From NCBI GenBank assembly GCA_015832175.1, contig WJXW01000008.1, positions 1,364,001 to 1,428,000 on the forward strand: 64,000 nucleotides of DNA, read 5' to 3'. Below the pieces are notes generated by a model. The model searched no databases. It had not been told where the DNA came from and saw only the letters and a program-made list of their open reading frames with translations. Source of the DNA: Paraphaeosphaeria minitans. Its lineage: Eukaryota; Ascomycota; Dothideomycetes; Pleosporales; Didymosphaeriaceae. Below, piece after piece: positions 10,895 to 21,054 of this stretch (positions are counted from its first letter, which is position 1; each line of letters opens with the position of its first letter). Position numbers and translations under genes: made by a program.

Positions 10895-11050
10895 TACCAA
10901 AGCCATCACATCAAAAGCCGGAATCATATCAAAAGCTAAGATCACATCAAAGCTAGGATCACATCAAAGCTAGGATCACATCAAAGCTAGGATCACATCA
11001 AAGCTAGGATCACATCAAAGCTAGGATCACATCAAAGCTAGGATCACAAT
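10895..11050. repeat. 17-bp tandem repeat (minisatellite)
   Basis: A 17-bp unit (aagctaggatcacatca) repeats almost perfectly about seven times between roughly 10933 and 11048. Diverged copies precede it from about 10895 (catcaaaagcc, atcatatcaaaagc) and follow it (tcacatcagagct). The gradient from perfect centre to degenerate edges is typical of minisatellite expansion. Confidence 0.9.
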
Positions 11051-11762
11051 CAATGTCACATCAGAGCTCAGACCAAATCAGAGCCAAGACCGCCACGTCA
11101 GAGCCGCGGCCCAACGTCGGAGTTGGTGGGGTCTCACAACCGACAGCAAATAGCCCCACGACGAAACAGTCTCTGCATGACCTCAGCCTCTGGCACAAAA
11201 CATTCTTGGGTATTCCTGATCTCCCCGAGCGTCCCATCTACTTTTTGGACACTCTTCAGCCACAAAGGGGCTGGCTGCAAGGTTCGGTCCGTGGCTGAAG
11301 CGGGGCATTCTATCACACAGGCATTGGGCTCCATCTTGGGCACAAACATCGCACAACCTTCCACGAGCCTCATCTAAAGTATATCTTGTTTCTCATGCTT
11401 TGATATATTTTCCGAAAGCCACTGCAACCAGCACCTACACTTTGCGCTAAATTTTTACCGCACAATACGGCACGTACATGGTAGTTTACCGTTCCAGTTT
11501 TGGCTGCAGTGACTTTTTCCATCTAGGATCCTCGCAAATCTTTTTCAGATGAAGAGTGGGAAGCAGGCACAGATACCACCCCCGGTGTCAAGACCAGCGG
11601 GACGGTGATGTGGCGTTCGAGCTCTGCCTACTTCAGCAGGCTGCAGGGTGGGAAATGGTCAGAGTGGAATCAAATGGAGAGTACTGGTCAAGCGGAAACA
11701 ACACCGATGCTGAAAATATATGCCTACGGGGGAGAGATTAAGCTGAAAAACTAACGAGGATA
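11051..11762. other. Intergenic; weak small ORF on minus strand at 11134-11373
   Basis: The only candidate is a 79-codon frame with ATG at 11373 and five cysteines, without a signal peptide or neighbours that explain it. I do not call it a gene. The rest holds the 3' flank of the 11763-13462 gene. Confidence 0.3.
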
Positions 11763-13462
11763 TCAATTCGGCCACAATCGAGCTGTTATCGTACTCAAAG
11801 CGTGCTCGTCAGCTTTCAGCGTGAGAAGACTGGGGCAATCGACATCCGGCCATATCTCCATGGTCAGACAGTATGTGATGGCGCTAATGCCCTGAGCGAC
11901 CTCTTCTCGGCGTGTTGAGGTGGACTGGTATGCTTCTGTTGCCAGAGTACCCAGTAGCTTCGTCACTTTATCAACAGGTGCCCCGGATAAAGGCATGGCA
12001 TTTTTCATTCCCAAAGAAACGCCGTTATCAAGAAGCACGCCCCTGAGTCGATTTTCTTCGGTTATGTTCAGATCAAACAATTCTTTCGCAACGTGCCGTG
12101 TCTCTGAGGCGATAATAAAAATTTCCAGCTTGGATTGGGTAGGAATATCATAAGTTATTCGGACCCAAGCCGTGTGATCCTTTCTCTTTGCAGTGATGCG
12201 GGTCAGCAACATTGGCAGAACGTTCGAGAGATTAGTCGCCAAGGGCCAGGTCATATGCTTCGTCACGTCGACATCAAAGCCAATGGTTTTATATAACGAC
12301 TCAAAATGTGTCGCGACCTGGCCGTTGTGAGTGATGGCATTCGCTGTGGATGGTACTCGGTTGTGGGTAGGCTCAGTGTCTGCTGTAGATTGCTCTGAAG
12401 TGAGCATAATCTCCATGTTCGCTGTAGGTTGCTCTCCTTCGCGCGCCATGCTCGAAACTGGTCTGAAATGGTTGTACATGGCGTCTACGTCGTGAGTCAC
12501 CGGCACAGCTTGGGCTGCGCCATGAGGTATACTTGTGCGATGATGTGCCTGTTTCCATTCGGCAAAGATATTGAAGGCATAACACCAATGGAATCGACGG
12601 GTGACCATGTCGAGGCTGTGATGTGAACAAGCTAGAACCGCATGTTTTGGAACCCCCTTGTCACGGTTGATATATCGCAAGATCGAGAAGCAAGTGATGG
12701 CTGAATCCTGTCAACAAAGTCGCGAAACGTGCCGCATCTTGTTGCAAAGCTCACCTTATCAGTGTGTGGCCGACTCAAACGGCGCGAAGACTCTTGAGTG
12801 CGATACGTCTGATCCAACTTTCGCGCAATATTCCGTCGACGAACTGGATTTGCGTCAAGGCAATCGAAGCATTTTTGGAAGCGAGTCGTAAGGGTTCGGC
12901 GCAGTCGAGCTTGTTCTTCGCTGTCCTCTGTGTAGTGCAAATAGATGCTCGGATGGAACCCATATATGATGACCGTGTCATGACCTCGAATCCGGAGCCT
13001 ACCCATAGTGGGATCCTCCCGTAAATGCCCACACAGTTCTCTCACAAGTCTATTCTTGGCCGTCCTCGTCTGGCATTGCAATGTCAGTATCACATCAGGC
13101 GATTTCTGCTCAACCACCTTTTGAAACACTTCATACGCTGCTTCCACAACATCCACCCCCATGTTCCATCGTTCCATTCTCGCCTTGCTGAGCAGAACTC
13201 GGACATCTAAAACTGTGACATCGTCCAGTGAATATTTCCCGTTTGACACCATGGCGATGAGTGAATCGATCTCTCGGAGTGTAGCGCATCGCTGTATCAT
13301 CGTATCGTACGAATCGTTATCCGCAATCGGCTCGAAAAGGACGATGATAATCTGGAGCCGGCCTTTGGCGAGACGGAGGGTATTTTCCAGAACACGGGTA
13401 GAGATTCCGGACAGTTTATTGTCCCTTCCCCATTGCAGAATTGGTGAGAGATACGGGGCCAT
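11763..13462 (-). CDS. Fungal hypothetical protein, N-terminal half uracil-glycosylase-like (550 aa)
   Basis: Exons 12755-13462 and 11763-12707, with a 47-nt intron (GTGAGC...TGACAG); 236 + 315 codons join in phase. The N-terminal half has a beta-strand/acid pattern DDVTVLDVRVLL, then a strand SPDVILTLQCQT, then YGFHPSIYLHY followed by a helix ending CFDCLD. The order (acidic strand, hydrophobic strand plus polar loop, GFHPS loop) is reminiscent of uracil-DNA-glycosylase-like alpha/beta folds in fungal uncharacterised proteins; this is inference. The second half (residues about 310-550) contains a Thr/Ala-rich linker and a helical domain of unknown role. The start is uncertain: the frame extends upstream of ATG 13462 to an in-frame TAG at about 13557, and beyond that to another ATG. 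Confidence 0.6.
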
Positions 13463-13656
13463 GTTGAATGTGGTGCTGCAGAATGCCTTGGAAGATGTGC
13501 AAAGACGACAGGTTATCTCATGTGTTGGCGGACCAGATACAAGTGGAGTTCCCTAATGCGTTGGGTTCTGCAAACGGATGTGTATTGACAGCAAGGGGTC
13601 ACCAATCAACGCTTCCATACTAGAACGAGGTTCCCATAATCCAGTGGCACACTCCT

Positions 13657-14148
13657 TCACACACTAGGGGGCTGCGATGCGTCACCTAGGTGTGTGGATC
13701 TGCGCCGTGTGAGCCCAGCGGTGAGTCTGCGCGTACCAGAGTAAGCACGATCTCCTCGATTCGCGCGTTTGGCTGCTCTTGCCTCCTCAAGCCCCCATTC
13801 CTCCTCGTCTTCTGCTGTGACGGGTCGCTCTGGTGTCTCTGCAAGGGGCAGTTTTCTTTTCCCCGCGGAGGTCCTTTTCGTCCGCAATCCCCCCTTCTTC
13901 CGATCCTTAGACTTCTTCTCTGCTTTTGATAAGAGATTACAGAGCTGCTTCATGGTGATAGAAAGCTCCTCGTCATCGTTGCGTAAAATTTCTTTGGCGG
14001 TATCATCCATGGCGAAGTCTTGGAGTCGGAAGAGCAAGGGGACATGACCTGTGGGTTCTCCATTATTACTGCGGAATTCCTGATTATGTTAGCAAGGAAG
14101 GTTAAGCCAAAAGGGAACGCGTACCTGTTCGTAATGCTGTGTATCCAT
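13657..14148 (-). CDS. Small basic protein, probably nuclear (148 aa)
   Basis: Exon 1 is 14125-14148 (MDTQHYEQ), the intron is 14080-14124 (45 nt, GTACGC donor, TGCTAACA branch), and exon 2 is 13657-14079. The N-terminal half is acidic and helical (residues about 28-60: DDTAKEILRNDDEELSITMK). It is followed by a strongly basic stretch (KKSKDRKKGGLRTKRT, GKRKLP) that would act as a nuclear localisation signal, then an acidic EDEEEW patch. No DNA-binding fold is recognised. Two in-frame ATGs lie close together at the start; the first in the short exon was chosen because the intron joins cleanly. Confidence 0.5.
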
Positions 14149-14197
14149 GCTCAGCACGCTGAGCGTCGTCCTTCCCATTAGGCTTGTCACGCTCGCG

Positions 14198-14626
14198 CTA
14201 TGCTGCCCACCACCGACGTGCTTTGGGCAGGCGTGATGAGTTCATCGCAGTCAACGCGGAGCCGTTTGGAGGGGCTGTGTTGATGTGATCGCTCCATGGG
14301 CAAGGGCAATCCGAGTCGCTGTGTTGGCGGCGCTTGTGCGGGCGCAGGTGCGAAGAAGCGGCTTCAGCGTTGAACAGCCATGCATCGATGCGCTCTGTGT
14401 TGGCGAGGACGGGGGAGTAGATGCACTGCATCTTTGAGCCGTATTTTCGAAGTGTTCGATCGAGGAGAGGGGTTGCACAGCCGCCGCGTCCAGAGCTATG
14501 GCCCCGTTTCGCCAGAAACTTGGCATCCAGTTGCAACGCGACCACCCAAGACACTTTGCCCAGCACTGGCCAAGAGAAGCGATAGAGGTTTCGAGTAATG
14601 AATCTGCGGGTTTTACAGTCCCGCAT
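14198..14626 (-). CDS. Doubtful ORF, hypothetical
   Basis: A 142-codon frame from ATG 14626 lies just upstream of the 14148 start, on the same strand. It is basic and Ser/Pro/His-rich, with KARRWWAA at the end. Another frame over the same bases is also open, which is what GC-rich non-coding DNA often gives. I list it only because it fills the gap; it may be the 5' leader or promoter of the neighbour. Confidence 0.2.
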   Translation of the reverse strand: MRDCKTRRFITRNLYRFSWPVLGKVSWVVALQLDAKFLAKRGHSSGRGGCATPLLDRTLRKYGSKMQCIYSPVLANTERIDAWLFNAEAASSHLRPHKRRQHSDSDCPCPWSDHINTAPPNGSALTAMNSSRLPKARRWWAA

Positions 14627-14910
14627 CAGAACGAGGGTGATAATAATATATCAGTCCTCCAGTCAATTGAAGGAAAGCTAGAGCATGGAGAGCGGAACCA
14701 TGTTTGTCGGCCTATCTGGAACGTACCCCTGGGCCTGTTGTTGCTTTTCGTGGGCATCAGTCCTTTCGTGATACACGGTCTATTCGAGCCACAGCTGTTT
14801 TAGTGCCTGTGGTCGGCTTTCGGCCCAACCAGCGAGTGTACTTAATCAATGCATTCGAAAGGACCCACGTTGCAATGCGCAAATTCGGCCATGCCCGATT
14901 GACAACATAA

Positions 14911-16134
14911 TTATTCCGACAAACTAGTAATTGATGTGTCATGATAATCTGAATCTTCGATCGCCAAACGTTTCTCCACCCTCTGTTCATCCGTCGCGTA
15001 CTTGGCTTCGTCATCAGAAGCCATTCTATCGGACGGTGTTTCTGATCGTTTGCGTTTTCTGATGCCAGAGGGGAGGGAGTGTTGAACAAGTGAGTTTTCT
15101 CTTCGAGTCTTGTCTTCCGCCGTGGCAAGATGTTGACAAAGTTCCTGTGCAGATATTGATATGTGCCGCTCTGAGTCTCCAATAATCCCGTTCGTAAGTT
15201 CCTGGCAAGCGAAGTCTGACAGTCGAAGTTGTATGCCTGGATGGTCTGTGGCATTACCCGTTTCGTCACGAAACGCCTGGTTTGAATGGGGCGTTAGAGT
15301 CTAAGAAGCTCAAAAACCCACATGAAGGAACACATACCGCATCCACCACGTCTCTCACGACTAGTAACTCAGGGCCGTCAGCAGTCTGGTGGAGCTTAGG
15401 CCGCCACACTGACAGTGTTGCTCTGCGCGACCCGTTCTTGCCGCAGTCAACAGCAAGGCCTATGACCACTTGCACGCTCGCATCTGAGTCCAGAATGTAG
15501 GACTCGGCTAGACGATCCAATCTCTCCTTTCTTTGAGAGTACGCGACCTCGATAATAACACCAGGGTACCGTGCATCCTCGTGCCAGAATGAGGTATCCG
15601 GTTCACGTTTTGCCTTTGTGGTGGCTGGATCGTTGTCGTCTGGAAAGAATATTTCTGTGGACCGAGCTGGATATAGCATCCGAGCGAAGGCTGCGGCGTT
15701 GTCCGATCCGTCACGAATCGGTTCTAGTTGGTTGGAAATAGCATCCTCGACTCGAGCGATAAATAATTCGTGCACAGCCGTGGGCATTCGAACGACAAGT
15801 CGATGAGTCTCACTGTCGTAATCATACCTGGCCAGCCCGATCATTAGCCATCATCTGTCGCATACAATCGTACACACCGTATCTTGTCTTTAGTATAGCC
15901 CTGCAGCGTCTCGTTTTGCCCTAGCAAACGCTCTATTTCGGCGAACTCCCCCGGTGCGAGCTGGAACTCAGTCAACGGCTCCTGAACTCTAAGCTCCCCA
16001 GCTTCTTTTCTTCGAAACAGCGCGACGACGCGATGCGCTTGGACGTATGGCTTTTCAGTCGGCGGAGGCGTCGGCGGGTCCGCAGGGCGAAGAGGGGGTG
16101 TGGTGTAGTGGTATACTGTAGGGCAAGAAGACAT
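14911..16134 (-). CDS. Uma2/PD-(D/E)XK nuclease-fold-like fungal protein
   Basis: Model: exons 15878-16134, 15338-15827 and 14911-15276. Introns are 50 nt (GTGTGT, branch GGCTAATGA) and 61 nt (GTATGT...ACCAG). The frames join as DKIR/YDYDSE and VVDA/AFRDE, and the stop is TAA at 14911. It starts at ATG 16134. The N-terminus is Pro/Thr-rich. Residues about 95-240 carry the diagnostic block: LVVRMPTAVHELF, then EPDTSFWHEDARYPGVIIEV, then AYSQ and RLAESYILDSDASVQVVIGL. The PD...(I/V)EV spacing matches Uma2-type restriction-endonuclease folds (established family); a Lys in the last motif position is not obvious. The C-terminus has a KRKR nuclear signal and an acidic tail. Such proteins are numerous in Dothideomycetes; activity is unproven. 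Confidence 0.7.
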
Positions 16135-17109
16135 GGCGGTGCGTTGGACGGCATCGGGAAGCTGCAGAAAGCTGCGACGCACGTAGATTGTTAGGAGGCG
16201 CTAGGACGATTTTGTCGGTGGATAGTTTGACTCAGCACCCGTGATCCACACCAAGCTGGGTTATTCTCATTCTCACTCTGCCCTCACGAAACTAAGAGGG
16301 AAAAGACTTCAGCAACGTTTGTAGTGTTTGCTGCCGATTCCATCAAGGCATGCGTATTGGTTCCTCTCCCGTCTACCGGAGCCTGTGTAGTGACCCAGTA
16401 ATTCAGGAACTATAGTATCTAGTTACATATGCACTTGTTTGCTGTCTGCAGTCCGGAGTGCGTAGAAGCGGCTGACGGCTACCTGTAACGCCAATTGCCG
16501 CATTGTCGCGATAGAGAAACTTCATGCGCCTGGCATGGGCATCACGCAGCGGTCCCTCTAGACAGTGGCCTTGATGCGGATACCGTAATTGAGAAGCGGA
16601 ACGAAGACAGTGAATAATGAAAAGCGCGTTAGGCGTCGCGGTCAAATCGAGAAACCACTTCTCGTTTTTCGCAAATGATTGGCATTTCACTTAATCGAAA
16701 AGCTCTTGTGTCTTTCGAGGAGTGATAATTCGGAATCGGGTCTGGTTTCAGCCACCAACATTAAGCGCTATTGGCGTCAGCAAGGTGCGTCATCATGGGC
16801 TTGAGCCAAAGCCATGATTGGTAGACGTGAGATGAGCCTCAGCGGTCGGGCTGACATTCCGGGCAAAGCATCCGTCGGAAGGGTTACCGCGTTGGCGAGC
16901 TCACAACCGGCGAGCTTCATAGAGTTGTAAAAACAGATGTGATAAGCCAAAATGCCACGTTTCCTCTCTAGTCACCGACACTGTCGTACCTCCACGAAAG
17001 CGAGCTTTTTTCATCTTCAGAAAGTGGAAAAGCGTTTGTCGAGACTCGATGCGCACATTCCGGTACTTATATTTTGATTTTTGGGTGTCTTTTATCAGTT
17101 GTGCAATCC
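16135..17109. other. Intergenic
   Basis: Upstream flank of the nuclease-like gene and upstream flank of the tRNA. A 95-codon minus-strand frame at 16403-16690 has no recognisable feature and is not called. Confidence 0.4.
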
Positions 17110-17208
17110 GCATCGGTGGTTTAGTGGTAAAATTAGCCGTTGCCATTGATCTGGGTTCACCAGTTCAACAGTGTCGGCTAGCCCCGGGTTCGATTCCCGG
17201 CCGATGCA
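17110..17208 (+). tRNA. tRNA-Gly (anticodon GCC) with intron
   Basis: The acceptor stem GCATCGG pairs with CCGATGC, followed by discriminator A. The D-arm contains an A-box-like TGGTTTAGTGG. The anticodon stem AGCCG (17135-17139) pairs with CGGCT (17175-17179), and the anticodon GCC is at 17142-17144 in the loop TTGCCA...T. A 28-nt intron (17146-17173) sits at the canonical position one base 3' of the anticodon. The T-arm is CCGGG-TTCGATT-CCCGG, carrying the B box. A T-rich run at about 17218-17227 is the likely Pol III terminator. Confidence 0.95.
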
Positions 17209-18527
17209 ATTGTCACTTTATTTTTTTCCCTAGTTTTCCAATTCCCAGCTGATGCATACTTTTTTTGCGTTTGGGCGCTTCAAACTTCCTCTGTTGCGTT
17301 TTTGCGGCATCCTAGCCATGACGGTGGCTTCGCGCGAGTAGGTATGGACAGTCACGAAACGCTAGCAACTTCTGTCCATCATCGCATTGATGGCGGATTT
17401 CTGAACACATTACCTACTGACATGATTCTGCAATAGGCAGACCACACTGCCATGCTTCGTTCTTCGTAGTCTGTTGTGCCACTACCTATCCGTCCGCGCA
17501 GAAAGTCGACTTGCGGGTAACATACGTCTAGCTTTCGGTACTCCATAATTTCCACCTGGAGATCTCTACGAGGTTACAGCGCTGTTCCACGTACAGCTGT
17601 AGACATGTCGAGTCTTTTCTAGCATGCACATCGGTATGTGTTTGCAGGCGAGCGAGCGGGGCCCACACGCAGAACGCAATTTAAAAGATTTAACCTTGAC
17701 GGTAGGACAGAGGGTATTGTTTGCTCTCTTTGGATTAACATTAAGCATCAACATGGCGAAGAGAGGTATCGGTATTCGATTCTTCGCCACAAGGAGGGCT
17801 GAGGGTGTGTTACGATGACCTCTTTGGTAAGCGGCAACTCGCGCGCCATGGGAAGGTACTCCTCTGACTACGTGTAGTCAAGGCCGATAGCCAGGGAGAG
17901 ATTATCGTACCGCCCAGGTTCGAGAAACAGCCATGGGTATGACGAGGGGAAGAGGCAGGATCGGTTCTAGAAACACAGGTCTCGAGTGTTTATCAGAGCC
18001 CTTGCATATATTGATACACTATGGTTGCGTCCCCAACGCAATGTTCACATGAGGTACCTAGAGACTTTCAAAGGCATTTATAGTGCAAACGTATCATACG
18101 GTTGCTTCCGACGCATGTGACGATGCTTGTAGAGATCGAATGGACCAGAGTGTATAAATCACTTAGCCGAAAATATATCCTTGGTCCATGAATAAAGGTA
18201 TAGGTCTTTAGAGCGATTGATCGAGGCACCTTGATGACGATGATGTGGATACATCCTATGGCTACGGTATGTCGTCCAGCACATCTCATTTCCTCCTGAA
18301 TCGATTTCACTCGGTCATGACGATGCTCCATCGTTCGGACAGTCTGATCTGACGGGCCAGCTACTAATCTTGACGTTGGTCTTCCCAGGTGCCTAGGCGG
18401 TAAAACGCTTCAAGGATCCTTGACGAGTTGCACATATACCTAGTTGCTGCTGGTCACGTATTGCACGTATGCGAAAGACGGCAGGCAAGCCGTTTCAAAC
18501 GAAATCTCTTAGCTACGACAGACACCG
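17209..18527. other. Long intergenic stretch, nothing supported
   Basis: About 1.3 kb with only short open frames (the best is 64 codons at 17624-17818). No splice-joined protein could be built. It contains the tRNA terminator and the 3' flank of the SET gene. Confidence 0.45.
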
Positions 18528-19478
18528 CTAGACCAAGACCGGTGGCGCAACCCGCCTACATCTCTTGACATTCCGCGTCCTCACATCCGTCGCTTCGGCC
18601 TTTTGTTTTTCCATAGCTTTCTCCATCCTTGCCCTCTTCCGCGAAACGCACCCGGGGGCTCCGCAAGCACAAATCTTCACAGTCGTCAAACCATAGTACT
18701 CCTGCCCATAATCAACACTCAACTCCTTCCCCCTTGGTATATCCCGAACCGCTTCCACGACCATTATCCTCGTGCACCCTACGCGCATGATGCGAAACAC
18801 GCAATCGGCAGCGCAGGAATGGTTGATGAATCGCGTCCAGTTCCCCTTCTGCTCGCCATCGATGAAAATAGTTGGAATCGACTCGACAGGCATATCGGGT
18901 CCGACATCACCAATCTCCATCTCCATGAGATAGGCGTTTGTGCTGCATTCCATCGAGGAAAGCGTTTTGAGCTCGCCCGAGTACCAGCCCAGTATTGTCC
19001 CTTGGCGGAAGGCATGCTTGGTATATACACCAACGCCCCGATGCTCCGTCATCCGCAGCTCGAAGTACTTTTCCCAGTCTGAGGTGGCGGTTCTCCAGCC
19101 AGAGAGCGTGTGCGTGCAGTCCAGGTCCTGGCAGATGTTGCCATTGTAGCAGGTATTGCCGACACAGTCAGTTTGCTCAGAGCCGATAGCACCGACAAGA
19201 TCGTCGATTTGACGGGGTGGCCAGACACGACCGGCTGGAAAAGTCATGGGGTAGGGCTCATGCCGGAACTTGGAAGGAGCGAAGGTGTAGTCGTCGACTT
19301 GCTCGGGGACGCTGTCGTTGGAGTTCACGAGACGGGAGACGCCGTCGGAGGCGGACAACCAAAAGAAGCGATCCCTGCTGCGAAGTCGTCTGATCTTGAG
19401 CGAGCCGCGGCGAGGGCTGCGACGCTTGGCGATTCCCATCTTGGTGGGGCTACTATTCGTGGAAGCTGCAATGACCAT
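18528..19478 (-). CDS. SET-domain protein lysine methyltransferase
   Basis: A single exon of 316 codons from ATG 19478. Likely transfers methyl groups from SAM to a protein lysine. Seen: a basic N-terminus (residues 15-36); a Cys cluster at 105-121 (CVGNTCYNGNICQDLDC) standing where an AWS/pre-SET would be; and a SET domain at about 145-262. The SET domain has RGVGVYT (147-153), the cofactor-binding FINHSC (217-222), and the catalytic/structural ELSVDYGQEYY (252-262). It is followed by a post-SET zinc motif CACGAPGC (270-277). The tail (280-316) is basic. The pre-SET Cys pattern and the CxCxxxxC post-SET resemble SUV39- or Set2-like enzymes, but the protein is short and lacks chromo- or WW domains, so histone specificity cannot be assigned. 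Confidence 0.85.
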   Translation of the reverse strand: MVIAASTNSSPTKMGIAKRRSPRRGSLKIRRLRSRDRFFWLSASDGVSRLVNSNDSVPEQVDDYTFAPSKFRHEPYPMTFPAGRVWPPRQIDDLVGAIGSEQTDCVGNTCYNGNICQDLDCTHTLSGWRTATSDWEKYFELRMTEHRGVGVYTKHAFRQGTILGWYSGELKTLSSMECSTNAYLMEMEIGDVGPDMPVESIPTIFIDGEQKGNWTRFINHSCAADCVFRIMRVGCTRIMVVEAVRDIPRGKELSVDYGQEYYGLTTVKICACGAPGCVSRKRARMEKAMEKQKAEATDVRTRNVKRCRRVAPPVLV

Positions 19479-19902
19479 GATGAAATCAAAGGTGAAGTAC
19501 GATGCAAGTACACCGACGCAAGGAGATATGTTGATTGTGATTTCGACCAGATGCTAGCAATTAGAGGCGAATAGAACAAACTGAGAAAGTTGGATATGTG
19601 TTGATTGTTGGCGAGGTACGGTGCTTTAATGGAAGGCACAACGGCAGAGAGTGGGAGCTGCGGCTTGCACGGGAAAGAACGCCCATACTTGGAAGTGTCA
19701 TCTGGAGATGAATAGCATTGTCTAGCGATGCTGCATTGGAAAAAAACACGAAAATATGGACAAAGATGTGAAGAAGAATCAACGGAAACAAAGGCGCTTG
19801 GGATAGCATCATTCTTTGTCACAGCGCGTGCGCGCCCCTCTTTGTCCATTATACACGATTGTCTTACAGGTTTACATGTTTTTACAGTAAGATGGTGCTC
19901 GT
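19479..19902. other. Upstream flank of SET gene and 3' flank of MRPL7
   Basis: About 420 bp without a convincing gene. Open frames crossing it are antisense to, or out of frame with, the flanking genes. Confidence 0.4.
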
Positions 19903-21054
19903 CTAGTCGTTGAGCTTTCCGTAGAATGGTAGGCCAACGGCCTGAAGCAGCAGGCGAGCGTCCTTGTTGTTCGTGGCGTCGGTTTGGATGGTGATGTGCA
20001 TACCCGGGATCATCTTGGGCGGGTAACTTGCGAAAGTCAGTGAGATGCACGAATGCGCAGACGAGGTGAACTTACGCGTCGTAGTTGACCTCGACCTCGG
20101 GGAACAGGGCAACCTGTTGAGGCGTGAGACCGAAGGTCATGTTTCCGGCTCCGTCTCCAGATGAGCCTGGCACTCCCTTCCACTCTTTGATACGAGGCAG
20201 CACAACATCCACGAGCTTGGCCAAAAAGTGGTGTGCGTCCTCGCGCTCCATGTTGGATGTCACAGCCACATACTTGCCCTCACGAAGTCCCCATCCAACT
20301 ACGTTGTGTCTAGCCTTGTGCGCGGTCGCTCGGACGTTGCTGACTGCCTGCAGGATCATACCAGCAACGTGCAAATGCGCGCTGTTTTCCTGAGCGTCGG
20401 GCACAAAGGAGTGGACGGTGATTTTGGCAATCTTGGGGATGTTCCGGAAAGTTCGCGGCTCGTGCAGCAACCGCAGCTCCTCACCGCGTCCTCGCGGGCC
20501 TCTCAGTGGGCGGTTCTTAAAGTACGGCGAGGCTCCGGTCCATTGTCGTAGGCGGTTCTCGACCTTGGGCGGCCTGTAGCCCGGGGGGTAGTGCTGGTAT
20601 GTGAGGGTGAGAAGATCGGCGGCAATGGTGGTTTGGTAGGTCTGCTCCAGCCGAGGCAGACTGAAGGGGCCAGGCTGGAATTCGCGCGACGCAGGGTCTG
20701 ACGGCGGCGGCGGCTGGTGCGGGTGGAGAGGACCACGGTAGTACTTGGGCGAGCGGTATTGGTATCTAGACAATGTCAACGCGGGCCCCTGATGCTGTCG
20801 TTGTGACTGCGCTACCTGCTGGCCGGGAGCTGCTTCTTGCCCTGGCGCCTCTGTCTGCTGCGTGCGATGGGGTCGAAGTTCTGGACGACGTCTTTCGATG
20901 ACGGCGGCACGGCGAAGGAGGACGAGTCCTCGACTTCCGGGCTGGCTGGCGACGAGGCATGGCGGCGGAGGCAGGGTTGGGTGGTGTGCACAGCAGGCCG
21001 CACCTCTCTGCACAGGCCTAATGCCGCGCGGAAGGGCAGTGTGCGCAGGGCCAT
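19903..21054 (-). CDS. MRPL7: Mitochondrial large-subunit ribosomal protein uL5m (MRPL7)
   Basis: Component of the mitochondrial ribosome's large subunit, in the central protuberance. Exons 20816-21054, 20076-20765 and 19903-20026; introns 50 and 49 nt, joined in phase (LPAS/R-YQYRSP and NYD/A-YPPKM). The first about 35 residues are Arg/Ala/Leu-rich without acids, a typical mitochondrial presequence. The middle carries fungal-specific Pro-rich sequence (HPHQPPPPSDP). The C-terminal 180 residues contain the uL5 core: VENRLRQWTGASPYF, KIAKITVHSFVP, an HFLAKLVDVVLPRIKEW segment and the terminal PGMHITIQTDATNNKDARLL. Start at 21054 chosen for the presequence. It shares a 575-bp intergenic region with the divergent deubiquitinase gene. 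Confidence 0.93.

Noticed and set aside
10895..11050. Transposon terminal repeats
   Set aside because: Simple head-to-tail 17-bp units; no inverted ends or transposase frame nearby.
13161..13556. 131-codon plus-strand frame
   Set aside because: Antisense to the start of the glycosylase-like gene.
19325..20050. 241-codon minus-strand frame between SET and MRPL7
   Set aside because: Overlaps parts of both real genes in other frames, and its composition is random-like.
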